Positions 1 to 6,780 of a stretch of DNA of 64,000 bases are shown here, in pieces. Source of the stretch: Sinanaerobacter chloroacetimidivorans. GTDB lineage: Bacteria > Bacillota > Clostridia > Peptostreptococcales > Anaerovoracaceae. The stretch's first letter is position 1. Each line of letters starts with the position of its first letter. The translations under genes and the position numbers were made by a program. Location: NCBI RefSeq assembly GCF_018128545.1, contig NZ_JAGSND010000020.1, forward strand, positions 1-64,000, written 5' to 3'. The notes under the pieces are model-generated. The model did not search any database. It worked only from the letters and a program-made list of their open reading frames with translations, and was not told where the DNA came from.

Positions 1-2
1 AA

Positions 3-1712
3 GTGAGGTGTTATCTATCTTTTTTCTACTATAATAATCCACTCTTCGGGATAACTATTTCTTCGGTATTATCCTGGTTATCCCGATATCGGGATAACCA
101 GGATTTATCGGTTGCTGGAAAACGCGCCGGACTTCAGGGCGAGCGCTCCGGCCTGTTCATGGAGCAGATTCGTGTCATAAAGGAGTTGAGAGAGCATGAC
201 GCAAGAAGAAAGCGGACAGTTGACCCTGTTCGACTTAGACCCAGATATATGGTCTGGGAAAATGTCCCCGGAGCTTTCTCCTCCGCGGGCGGAGAGGACT
301 TCCGCGCGGTGCTTGAGGAAACCTGCAGAATTGTTGACAGTTCCGTTTCTGTACCTCGACCTCCGGGAGGGGCATGGAAGTCTGCTGGGGCCATATTGGG
401 AGATCAATTCTCACTTGCTTGGAGGGTATACGACGCTCAATACTGGTCCGTCCCACAAAGGCGCAAAAGAATCTATCTTGTCGCAGATTTTGGAGGCCAC
501 ACCGCACCACAAATATTATTTAAGCAAGACAGCCTGTTTGGGGATTCTGCGCCGGGCGAAGAAGCGGGGCAAGGAACTGCCTCCTGTTCTGAAGCAGGCG
601 CTGGAGATCCAAGCGGGAGTTCGTCAGGCAGAATAACGAATACCTGTCCTGTTGCCTTTGCTTGTAACCAGCGTGATGAGGTGCGGAATCTACACGATGT
701 GTCCGGAGCAATCCAGGCGCAGCCGGGCATGAAGCAGCAAACCTTCATCGCCCAACTGCCCAATGAAACTGAAGCGTTCGAGAGCTGCTCCAACATGGTG
801 CCAAGTATTCTGTGCCTGAACGATCAAGGCGGCAACCGCATGGACGTGACGGAAAATATAACGGCAACATTGCGCGCTCAGATGGATGGACACCCTCCGC
901 TCGTGCTGGGCAGCCAGCAGGGCGGCGCGGAAATCTGTGAAAACCTGTGTCCGACCATCACGTCGGCGGCGGGAACCAGCGGAAACAACCAGCCGGTTCT
1001 GTTTGAAAACCACGGCATCGATTCCAGATATACCGGTCCCCATGCAGTGGCTCCGACCATGTCCGCACGGTACGGAACAGGCGGAAACAACGTGCCGCTT
1101 GTCTCACAAGATGCTGTTCATTCCGAGGATGAATGTGGCGATATGCCACATTCAGAAACCTATTGCATCACCGGAAACATCATCGACCGTCAGGATCACA
1201 ACGGCGGCAACGGCATGGGCTTCCAGCCGGACATCAGCTATACGCTCAATACCGCAGACCGGCATTGCGTCTTCTCCCAGCAGCGGAGTGACGAATATGT
1301 CTCCAACGATGTGGTCAGCACGCAGAGCGCAAGGCAATATAAAGACTCAACCGACCTCGTGTGTGAGATGGACGTCGCCGGACTTGACTGCCGGAACGGT
1401 GCGGAAAACGGCGATTTAAGCGGAACGCTCCAGTCCAAAACGGATGGCGGATATTCGCTGAACAACGTGCATCCCGTCCGCATCGGAAAGCTCATTAGGC
1501 GGCTCACGCCTCTGGAATGCGAAAGGCTCCAGGGCTTCCCCGATTACTGGACAGGCATCCCCGGCGCCTCGGACAGCTCACGGTATAAAGCCCTTGGCAA
1601 CAGTGTGGCGATTCCCTGTGTGGAGAATGTTCTCCGGGGAATCGCTTTTTTTATACGAAAATTCAACAAAGAACAGGAGGAATCTGAATGTACATCTACC
1701 CCGATAACCTGA
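3..1712 (+). CDS. C5-cytosine DNA methyltransferase, N-terminally truncated
   Basis: Family: DNA (cytosine-5-)-methyltransferase of the kind carried by Tn1549-like ICEs and Firmicute phages. Visible motifs are ENV at residues 86-88, PQRRKRIYLVADF (motif VIII region), and RYKALGNSVAIP near the C-terminus (motif X). The middle holds a long degenerate Gly/Asn-rich recognition region. Motif I (FxGxG) is absent. The motif IV P-C-Q that carries the catalytic cysteine reads D-N-Q, because homology starts only at about base 98 inside the palindrome. The GTG at base 3 is merely the first in-frame start. Catalysis is therefore unlikely (inference). The 3' end overlaps the next gene by 25 bases. Confidence 0.75.
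   Translation: MRCYLSFFYYNNPLFGITISSVLSWLSRYRDNQDLSVAGKRAGLQGERSGLFMEQIRVIKELREHDARRKRTVDPVRLRPRYMVWENVPGAFSSAGGEDFRAVLEETCRIVDSSVSVPRPPGGAWKSAGAILGDQFSLAWRVYDAQYWSVPQRRKRIYLVADFGGHTAPQILFKQDSLFGDSAPGEEAGQGTASCSEAGAGDPSGSSSGRITNTCPVAFACNQRDEVRNLHDVSGAIQAQPGMKQQTFIAQLPNETEAFESCSNMVPSILCLNDQGGNRMDVTENITATLRAQMDGHPPLVLGSQQGGAEICENLCPTITSAAGTSGNNQPVLFENHGIDSRYTGPHAVAPTMSARYGTGGNNVPLVSQDAVHSEDECGDMPHSETYCITGNIIDRQDHNGGNGMGFQPDISYTLNTADRHCVFSQQRSDEYVSNDVVSTQSARQYKDSTDLVCEMDVAGLDCRNGAENGDLSGTLQSKTDGGYSLNNVHPVRIGKLIRRLTPLECERLQGFPDYWTGIPGASDSSRYKALGNSVAIPCVENVLRGIAFFIRKFNKEQEESECTSTPIT
71..104. repeat. 34-nt perfect palindrome at methyltransferase breakpoint
   Basis: A perfect inverted repeat with no loop: the left arm ATCCTGGTTATCCCGAT is mirrored exactly. 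The core TCGGGATAAC also occurs as a direct copy at 46-55, so three copies lie within 60 bases. Recognisable methyltransferase sequence begins inside the right arm (AACCAGGATTTA, encoding N-Q-D-L). This is a rearrangement junction, a protein-binding site, or a fold-back artefact of sequencing or assembly. Confidence 0.8.
196..636 (+). CDS. Overlapping ORF inside the methyltransferase gene
   Basis: A 146-residue frame lying wholly within the methyltransferase gene in another phase. It has its own AAAGGAG ribosome site (179-185) ten bases before the ATG. From memory of phage and ICE proteins, the features SGQLTLFDLD, FLYLDLREG, LLGPYWE, TLNTG and LSQIL...KYYLSKTACLGILRRAKKRGKELPP recur in a family of small hypothetical proteins annotated near such methyltransferases. 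Function unknown; no domain recognised. If real, this stretch codes for two proteins at once. It could instead be a conserved shadow of the methyltransferase frame; a substitution-pattern test would separate these. Confidence 0.5.
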   Translation: MTQEESGQLTLFDLDPDIWSGKMSPELSPPRAERTSARCLRKPAELLTVPFLYLDLREGHGSLLGPYWEINSHLLGGYTTLNTGPSHKGAKESILSQILEATPHHKYYLSKTACLGILRRAKKRGKELPPVLKQALEIQAGVRQAE

Positions 1713-1954
1713 AATCCAAGGCGGTGCTGTGGCTGTGGCAGCTCAGAGATATCGGCGTCATCGGCGTCGGTCTTTTGCTTTCTGTGTTTGCACTCGCGCA
1801 GCTTAAATTCCTGCCGCCCATCGTCATCACAGCCCTCTATGCCTTTCTGACAATCCGGTTTGAGGATACCAGCATCCTCGACTTTATAAAATACGCCTGC
1901 GCTTTCTTCATAACAAAGCAGCAGACCTACGAATGGGGGTACGGAAAACAATGA
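1688..1954 (+). CDS. PrgI-like conjugation membrane protein
   Basis: An 88-residue protein with two hydrophobic segments (about residues 22-40 and 43-56) and the conserved-looking openings MYIYPDNLKSK and WLWQLRDIG. It resembles the PrgI/VirB3-type inner membrane proteins that precede VirB4 ATPases in Gram-positive conjugation systems, where they would form part of the membrane platform. AGGAGG lies seven bases before the ATG. Its last codons overlap the next start as ATGA (1951-1954), so the two are translationally coupled. The family assignment rests on size, topology and position. Confidence 0.65.
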   Translation: MYIYPDNLKSKAVLWLWQLRDIGVIGVGLLLSVFALAQLKFLPPIVITALYAFLTIRFEDTSILDFIKYACAFFITKQQTYEWGYGKQ

Positions 1955-2541
1955 GCAGAAAAGAAAAAAAGACGGCAAAGCAAAGGCAATGCACCCGGCA
2001 GCTCATCAACACCAAGGGCATTACCGATTACAGCCTTTTGACCGCCAGCGGCGATGAGTTGGTGTACTTTATCGTCAAGCCCACCAACATCTCCGTCCTG
2101 TCAGAGGAAAGCGTATCGGCGCGAATCTATGCCTTGATGACTGTCCTCAAGGGGATGGCGGAGCTGGAATTCCTGTGCCTGAACAGCCGTGAAAACTTCG
2201 AGGACAACAAGCAGTTCCTGAAAAAGCGAATGGAGCAGGAGAACAATCCCGCCGTCCGCAGGCTATTGGAGCATGACCTCCACCACCTTGACCGGATACA
2301 GGTGCAGATGGCGACGGCCAGAGAATTCCTCGTAGTCATCCGGCTGAAGGGCGAAAAGGAATCCGAGGTGTTTCCCTATCTGAACCGTATCGAAAAAACC
2401 CTGCGGGAGCAGGGCTTCTCCTCCAAGCGTGCGGAACGGGAGGACGTCAAACGCATGCTGGCGATTTACTTTGAGCAAAACGTCACGACGGAGCGCTTTG
2501 AGGACTTCGACGGAGAGCGCTGGATTGTATTAGGTGAATGA
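1951..2541 (+). CDS. Conjugation protein preceding VirB4 (Tn1549-like)
   Basis: A 196-residue soluble, charged protein starting at the ATG inside the ATGA overlap; an in-frame start 18 bases upstream is less likely. It begins with a Lys-rich stretch, then reads ITDYSLLTASGDELVYFIVKPTNISVLS, which resembles the N-terminal part of VirB4/TrbE-type proteins. In Tn1549-like elements I recall this gene directly before virB4. Here about 4.2 kb of minus-strand arsenic genes intervene. It is probably an accessory component of the transfer channel; the biochemical role is not established. Confidence 0.6.
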   Translation: MSRKEKKTAKQRQCTRQLINTKGITDYSLLTASGDELVYFIVKPTNISVLSEESVSARIYALMTVLKGMAELEFLCLNSRENFEDNKQFLKKRMEQENNPAVRRLLEHDLHHLDRIQVQMATAREFLVVIRLKGEKESEVFPYLNRIEKTLREQGFSSKRAEREDVKRMLAIYFEQNVTTERFEDFDGERWIVLGE

Positions 2542-2591
2542 GAAACCCTTCTTTATCTACTATGTGCCAAAGATTTTTTAATTTAAACAAA

Positions 2592-2622
2592 AGGCCAACA
2601 GCTCCTTGAAAACTGTTGGCCT
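2592..2622 (-). terminator. Rho-independent terminator after arsC
   Basis: A ten-base-pair stem (AGGCCAACAG / CTGTTGGCCT) with an 11-base loop. On the minus strand it is followed by a T-rich tract (bases 2591 down to about 2567). It sits just past the arsC stop and ends the arsenic operon. Confidence 0.8.
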
Positions 2623-2636
2623 GAAAGATTTTGCCT

Positions 2637-3032
2637 TTATTTTAAAGATTTTGCCAGTCCCTCAATTTTTGCTTCTATTGTCTGGATTACTGATATATAC
2701 TCCGCATCATTTTTGCTGGTCGGGTCAGGCAGCCCCCAATCCTCACGGCGTTTGCAGGGTAGATATGGACATTCTACATTGCAGCCCATCGTTACAACCA
2801 CATCAACGGGCGGAAGTTCCTCAAGCAGCTTCGGGCGCTGGGCTTGCTCCATATCAATCCCATAAAGTTGCTTCATGAGGCGAACCGCGTCGGGATTGAT
2901 GCGATCCTTTAGTTCTGTGCCAGCAGAATAGCTTTCAAACGCATCTGCGGCAAAATGTTTCCCTAATGCCTCGGCGATCTGACTGCGGCAGGAGTTATGA
3001 ACGCAGATAAAGGCAACCTTCGGTTTACTCAT
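2637..3032 (-). CDS. arsC: Arsenate reductase, LMW-phosphatase type
   Basis: Reduces arsenate to arsenite for export by the neighbouring Acr3. The protein (131 residues from MSKPKV) shows the phosphatase loop CVHNSCR (CX5R) near the N-terminus and the later redox cysteines in MGCNVECPYLPC, followed by WGLPDP. This is the layout of thioredoxin-coupled ArsC rather than the glutaredoxin-linked type. The start at 3032 is preferred over an upstream in-frame ATG because AAAGGATGG precedes it and the family begins there. The start overlaps the last codons of acr3 by eight bases, so the two are coupled. Confidence 0.93.
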   Translation of the reverse strand: MSKPKVAFICVHNSCRSQIAEALGKHFAADAFESYSAGTELKDRINPDAVRLMKQLYGIDMEQAQRPKLLEELPPVDVVVTMGCNVECPYLPCKRREDWGLPDPTSKNDAEYISVIQTIEAKIEGLAKSLK

Positions 3033-4074
3033 ACTTAAACCATCCTTTCGTATTGTTCGCAATCCTGACAAGGATCAGCATAACAGGCACCTCAGTAAGA
3101 ACTCCGACTATTGTGGCAAGCGCGGCGGGTGATGTCGTACCGAAAAGGGATATTGCAACCGCAACTGCCAGTTCAAAGAAGTTCGACGCGCCGATCATCC
3201 CGGCAGGAGCAGCTATGTCATAGGGCAGCTTTAATGCCTTGCCTGCAAGATAAGCAATGAAGAAAATCAGGAACGTCTGGATAATCAGCGGGATCGCGAT
3301 CAACACGATGTGCAGCGGGTTATTAAGGATTACATCACCCTGAAATGAGAAAATGATGACAAGGGTAAGCAATAAGCCCGTAATGGTAATGTTCCCGAAC
3401 TTCGGGATAAAGCTCTTTTCAAAACAATCTAGCCCGTGCTTTTTTGTGATGTAATTGCGCGTGATTGCCCCGCCCGCCAGAGGAATGACAACAAACAAAA
3501 CTACCGAGAGAATCAGGGTGGCCCACGGAATCGTCACGCCGCCTACGCCAAGAAGAAACGCGACAATAGGTGTAAAGGCTATTAGGATAATCAGATCGTT
3601 CGTAGCCACCTGAACCACTGTGTAGGCGGCATTTCCCTTTGTCAGATGGCTCCAGACGAATACCATGGCCGTACACGGCGCTGCGCCCAGCAAAATAGCT
3701 CCGGCCAGATAGTCTTTGGCGAGATCCGCCGGGATCAGTGCCTTAAAGAAAACAAAGAAAAACAGCCACGCGATGCCGAACATAGTAAAAGGCTTAATAA
3801 GCCAGTTGGTCACCCATGTGACAAACAAGCCCTTTGGATTTTTGCCTACGTTCTTAATACTTTGGAAATCAACCTTGAGCATCATGGGATAAATCATGAG
3901 CCAAATCAGTATGGCAATGGGGATCGACACATTCGCATACTCGAAGCGCCCCAGGAACGCCGGAATGCCCGGAAGAAATTTGCCGATCAGCACACCCACG
4001 GCCATGCACAGAATGACCCACAGCGTCAGGTATTTCTCAAAAAAACCAATGCCTGTGTTTTTGCTTTTTTCCAT
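3025..4074 (-). CDS. acr3: Arsenite efflux transporter, Acr3 family
   Basis: Arsenite exporter of the Acr3 (bile/arsenite/riboflavin transporter) superfamily, about ten membrane segments over 349 residues, the usual length. GAAPCTAMVFVWSHL contains the membrane cysteine that the family needs for arsenite transport, and the C-terminal half has GASNFFELAVAVAISLFG. It follows the thioredoxin-like gene by 16 bases and overlaps arsC, so reduction and export are made together. Expression should follow the ArsR operators upstream. Confidence 0.95.
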   Translation of the reverse strand: MEKSKNTGIGFFEKYLTLWVILCMAVGVLIGKFLPGIPAFLGRFEYANVSIPIAILIWLMIYPMMLKVDFQSIKNVGKNPKGLFVTWVTNWLIKPFTMFGIAWLFFFVFFKALIPADLAKDYLAGAILLGAAPCTAMVFVWSHLTKGNAAYTVVQVATNDLIILIAFTPIVAFLLGVGGVTIPWATLILSVVLFVVIPLAGGAITRNYITKKHGLDCFEKSFIPKFGNITITGLLLTLVIIFSFQGDVILNNPLHIVLIAIPLIIQTFLIFFIAYLAGKALKLPYDIAAPAGMIGASNFFELAVAVAISLFGTTSPAALATIVGVLTEVPVMLILVRIANNTKGWFKYE

Positions 4075-4090
4075 ATGATTACCCCCAATA

Positions 4091-4441
4091 TCATCTGACC
4101 TTTTGCAGAATCTTGACGACTTCCTCGGTATTAAGGACTTTGCCGTAAGACACTACCTTACCGTCTACGACGAGGGCAGGTGTTGTCATCACACCATATG
4201 CGGCAATCTGTGAAAAGTCGGTTACATGGTCGATTGTTGTATCCATACCGAGTTGCTGAAGCGCTGATTTTGTAGCCGCTTCAAGCTGATTACATTTCGC
4301 GCAGCCGCTTCCAAGTACCTTGACGCTTGCGCCTTCGATTTTTGCGGTTTCCGCCTTTGCCATACTTTCAGCATCGCAGTTACCGCCACAGCAACAGCTT
4401 GAGCTTTCTTCCTTTTTCTTACCTAAGTTAAATAGTGACAT
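4091..4441 (-). CDS. Thioredoxin-like redox protein with CxxC
   Basis: A 116-residue protein. The N-terminal segment is Cys-rich (SSSCCCGGNCD); the rest is a small thioredoxin fold with the active pair in GSGCAKCNQLE and the cis-proline region TTPALVVDG. Such 'redox-active disulfide protein 2' relatives are commonly encoded beside COG0701 permeases in arsenic operons. The N-terminal cysteines may bind metalloid; this is inference. It could supply electrons to ArsC, though that is not shown by the sequence. Confidence 0.85.
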   Translation of the reverse strand: MSLFNLGKKKEESSSCCCGGNCDAESMAKAETAKIEGASVKVLGSGCAKCNQLEAATKSALQQLGMDTTIDHVTDFSQIAAYGVMTTPALVVDGKVVSYGKVLNTEEVVKILQKVR

Positions 4442-4476
4442 ATCCGTATTCTCCTTTACTCAAATATTTTTATTAG

Positions 4477-5241
4477 TTAGCAGCAGTTACCTCCGCAGGA
4501 ACATCCGGACTTGTTTTTCTTTCCCTTGAAGAAGGTCTTCAAATTGTCCGACAGTTCATACGCGTCACAGGAACATTCATTTTCGGACTGGACAAACACG
4601 GCCCGAAGGATGGCTTCGGCAAGCATTTCTTTTGGTGGCACCTCGTAGGTTTTGCCGTTATACTCAAACACTCGGCAATCCACATCGGTTCCGCTGATTT
4701 CGCTGCAGCAGCCACAGCTATTCTCTTTAACGGACGTGCAAATATCCCATCCGTTTACCCGGATCGTCGGTGAGGAAAGGAATCGATACCTTTCGGCAAG
4801 CTCCAAGGTTTCCATCTTGATTTTGTTGTACTCAACCCCGTAACCGGCAAGTTGCAGGGAAGGGATAAGAATTGTCATGACTTCGTCAAGAACATTATCC
4901 GTCCCGATACAACGGTCACAGGTCTGTAAATCAAGATATAAGTATTCAACAACAACCTTTTTATCGGAGACATCATCGCAGCCGCAGGAACAGCAGGGTG
5001 TCTCCGGCCCTTTCTCGCCGTTTAGCGGCATCCAGCCGGTATCATCGCCAACATAAGTAATTGCCCCTACCGGACAACGATTACCGCACCCATGACAATG
5101 ATCGATGCAGGCTTCCGGATTTGTTACAACGGGTGATGGTGCCTTTGCGGAATCATAGACACCGTGAGGGCAATTTGCGATACAGGTGCCGCATTCCGCG
5201 CAGGTCAAATAGTCTATAACGGGATACCAAGTTTTTGCCAT
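4477..5241 (-). CDS. Ferredoxin-DUF2703 fusion, cysteine-rich
   Basis: A 254-residue protein. Residues about 15-65 contain two 4Fe-4S motifs (CAECGTCIANCP and CHGCGNRCP). The middle and C-terminal part is DUF2703-like (LDLQTCDRCIGTD... SSPTIRVNGWD), with further pairs (PCCSCGCD, CGCC, CSCGGNCC at the very end). The start at 5241 has GGAGGAAAA upstream; the longer frame to 5316 runs into the permease gene. DUF2703 proteins recur in arsenic operons of anaerobes. A redox or metalloid-sequestering role is plausible but unproven. Clusters this close to the C-terminal CSCGGNCC suggest arsenite binding. Confidence 0.8.
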   Translation of the reverse strand: MAKTWYPVIDYLTCAECGTCIANCPHGVYDSAKAPSPVVTNPEACIDHCHGCGNRCPVGAITYVGDDTGWMPLNGEKGPETPCCSCGCDDVSDKKVVVEYLYLDLQTCDRCIGTDNVLDEVMTILIPSLQLAGYGVEYNKIKMETLELAERYRFLSSPTIRVNGWDICTSVKENSCGCCSEISGTDVDCRVFEYNGKTYEVPPKEMLAEAILRAVFVQSENECSCDAYELSDNLKTFFKGKKNKSGCSCGGNCC

Positions 5242-5252
5242 AAGTTTTCCTC

Positions 5253-6266
5253 CTATATTATTAATCCTTGAATAGCATTGAAAAAGTAACCTACGATGAT
5301 GATACCAACAGTGCATATGGCGATGAAGAGTGCCAGCAGCTTTGGCTTTACCGCCTTGCGGAGCATAATCATGGACGGTAGAGACAGCGTGGTAACCGCC
5401 ATCATAAAGGACAGGATGGAGCCAAGCTGCGCGCCTTTATACAACAAAGCCTCCGCAATCGGGATCGTGCCAAAGATGTCTGCATACATCGGGACGCCGA
5501 CGAGCGTTGCCAAAACGACACCGAACGGATTTTTGCCGCCGAGAACCGTAGCTACCCATTCTTCAGGAATCCAGTTGTGGATTACCGCGCCGATACCCAC
5601 GCCAATCAGAATATACGGAAACACTTTCTTAAAAGTGGAAAGCATCTGTTCTTTGGCGTAAATCAGGCGGTCTTTTTTTGTCAGGTCGGGCGATTCAATA
5701 TCCACACCGCTTGCGGTCATTATGAAGCTTTCAACGTATTTTTCCATATGTAGCTTTTCAATGATCGTACCGCCAACGACCGCGACGATCAGCCCGACGA
5801 CAACGTAGATGATAGCCACCTTTGCGCCGAAGATGCTCATCAGCAGGAGCAGAGAACCGAGATCCACCATTGGGGAGGAAATTAGAAAAGAAAAAGTGAC
5901 TCCGACTGGCAGGCCCGCGGATGTGAAACCGATGAACAGCGGAATGGAAGAACAGGAACAAAACGGCGTCACCGTACCCAGGAGCGCCGCGACACAGTTG
6001 GCCCATATGCCATGAAAGCGTCCAAGTATTCTTTTACTGCGTTCCGGCGGAAAGTAGCTTTGGATGTAGCTGATCAGAAAGATTAGGAAGCACAACAGCA
6101 CCGTGATTTTTATCACATCGTAGAGAAAAAACTGGATGCTCCCAATCCAGCGGCTGTTCAAATCAAGTCCCATTACCGACAAGCTACCGCCGATCAGATC
6201 GTCCAGCCATTTCATTCCAAGTATTTGACCCTGAAAAAAGTCCCAAATTGCTTTTAATATTTGCAT
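5253..6266 (-). CDS. COG0701 permease, ArsP-like
   Basis: A 337-residue membrane protein with about eight segments in two halves separated by a charged loop (about residues 160-200). It contains the family signature TPFCSCSSIPLFIGF, and the second half has a related GVPMYADIFGTIPIAEALL. ArsP, which exports trivalent organoarsenicals such as methylarsenite and roxarsone(III), belongs to this family, as do permeases of unknown substrate. Being first in the operon behind an ArsR operator favours an arsenical substrate. The Cys-Ser-Cys in the signature could be the metalloid site. Confidence 0.8.
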   Translation of the reverse strand: MQILKAIWDFFQGQILGMKWLDDLIGGSLSVMGLDLNSRWIGSIQFFLYDVIKITVLLCFLIFLISYIQSYFPPERSKRILGRFHGIWANCVAALLGTVTPFCSCSSIPLFIGFTSAGLPVGVTFSFLISSPMVDLGSLLLLMSIFGAKVAIIYVVVGLIVAVVGGTIIEKLHMEKYVESFIMTASGVDIESPDLTKKDRLIYAKEQMLSTFKKVFPYILIGVGIGAVIHNWIPEEWVATVLGGKNPFGVVLATLVGVPMYADIFGTIPIAEALLYKGAQLGSILSFMMAVTTLSLPSMIMLRKAVKPKLLALFIAICTVGIIIVGYFFNAIQGLII

Positions 6267-6302
6267 ACCATATAAAACCTCACTCTCGAATAAAGGACAA
6301 TC

Positions 6303-6322
6303 ATATCAAAAAAAATTGATGT
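6303..6322. promoter_or_regulatory. ArsR-type operator upstream of the permease operon
   Basis: ATATCAAAAAAAATTGATGT, an inverted repeat ATATCAA-N6-TTGATRT, about 40 bases before the permease start. It is identical, base for base, to the operator at 25285-25304 in the P-type ATPase operon. It places the permease-acr3-arsC genes under their own ArsR control, separate from arsR. Confidence 0.75.
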
Positions 6323-6332
6323 ATTCCGCCCG

Positions 6333-6360
6333 TAAAAAGCCATCTCTTTGATGGCTTTTA
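6333..6360 (-). terminator. Terminator overlapping the arsR stop
   Basis: A stem of about ten pairs (AAAAGCCATC / GATGGCTTTT) with a five-base loop. On the minus strand the 3' arm ends in TTTTT. It overlaps the arsR stop codon and separates arsR transcripts from the permease operon, which has its own operator just downstream. Confidence 0.65.
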
Positions 6361-6672
6361 CGCTTTGCAGCAGGTTTCTTCTTCCGTAACTGCGTTCGGT
6401 GTTGTCAGTTCCTCCAGTAAATCCCCGGTATAGGCGCTGCCCTTTTCACTGATTTTGTAGTGCGTCCATTTGCCTTCCTGTCGGCTCTCCACAACGCCCG
6501 ATTCAACCAAGATCTTCATATGATAGGAAAGTCCTGACTGCCCAAGGTCCAATTGTTCCAATAAAACGCAGGCACATTTTTCGCCGCCGCGCAGCAACTC
6601 AAGTATCCTCAAGCGTTTTTCGTCGCAGAACGCCTTGAACACCTTCGCGTGTTCCTCATAGATCGTTGCCAA
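6358..6672 (-). CDS. arsR: Arsenic-responsive repressor ArsR
   Basis: A winged-helix ArsR/SmtB repressor of 104 residues. The metalloid site is visible as C33-A-C35 in the alpha-3 position (GEKCACVLLEQL), followed by the recognition helix QSGLSYHMKILVESGVV and the wing REGKWTHYKIS. The C-terminus ends ETCCKA with a further Cys pair, which could be a third As(III) ligand. The start is TTG at 6672 with GAGGTG upstream. A perfect operator lies 12 bases before it, so it is autoregulated; virB4 diverges from the same spacer. Confidence 0.93.
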   Translation of the reverse strand: MATIYEEHAKVFKAFCDEKRLRILELLRGGEKCACVLLEQLDLGQSGLSYHMKILVESGVVESRQEGKWTHYKISEKGSAYTGDLLEELTTPNAVTEEETCCKA

Positions 6673-6683
6673 AACATCACCTC

Positions 6684-6703
6684 ATATCAAGAATATTTGA
6701 TAT
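6684..6703. promoter_or_regulatory. ArsR operator in the arsR-virB4 spacer
   Basis: ATATCAAGAATATTTGATAT, a perfect ATATCAA-N6-TTGATAT inverted repeat, 12 bases upstream of the arsR TTG start and 77 bases upstream of virB4. On the minus strand TTGACA lies at 6734-6739, a plausible -35 for arsR. The operator is placed to repress arsR; an effect on virB4 is possible. Confidence 0.8.
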
Positions 6704-6780
6704 GTTATCAGTTTATGCGTCAAATCAAATTTTGTCAATATGAAATCAGAAAGAATGAAATTAGAAAGAAGGGAATCAGA

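Noticed and set aside
886-1419. Second long inner frame (177 codons) in the methyltransferase gene
   Set aside because: Arg/Thr/Ser-rich shadow-like composition, no ribosome site and no recalled homologue, unlike the frame at 196.
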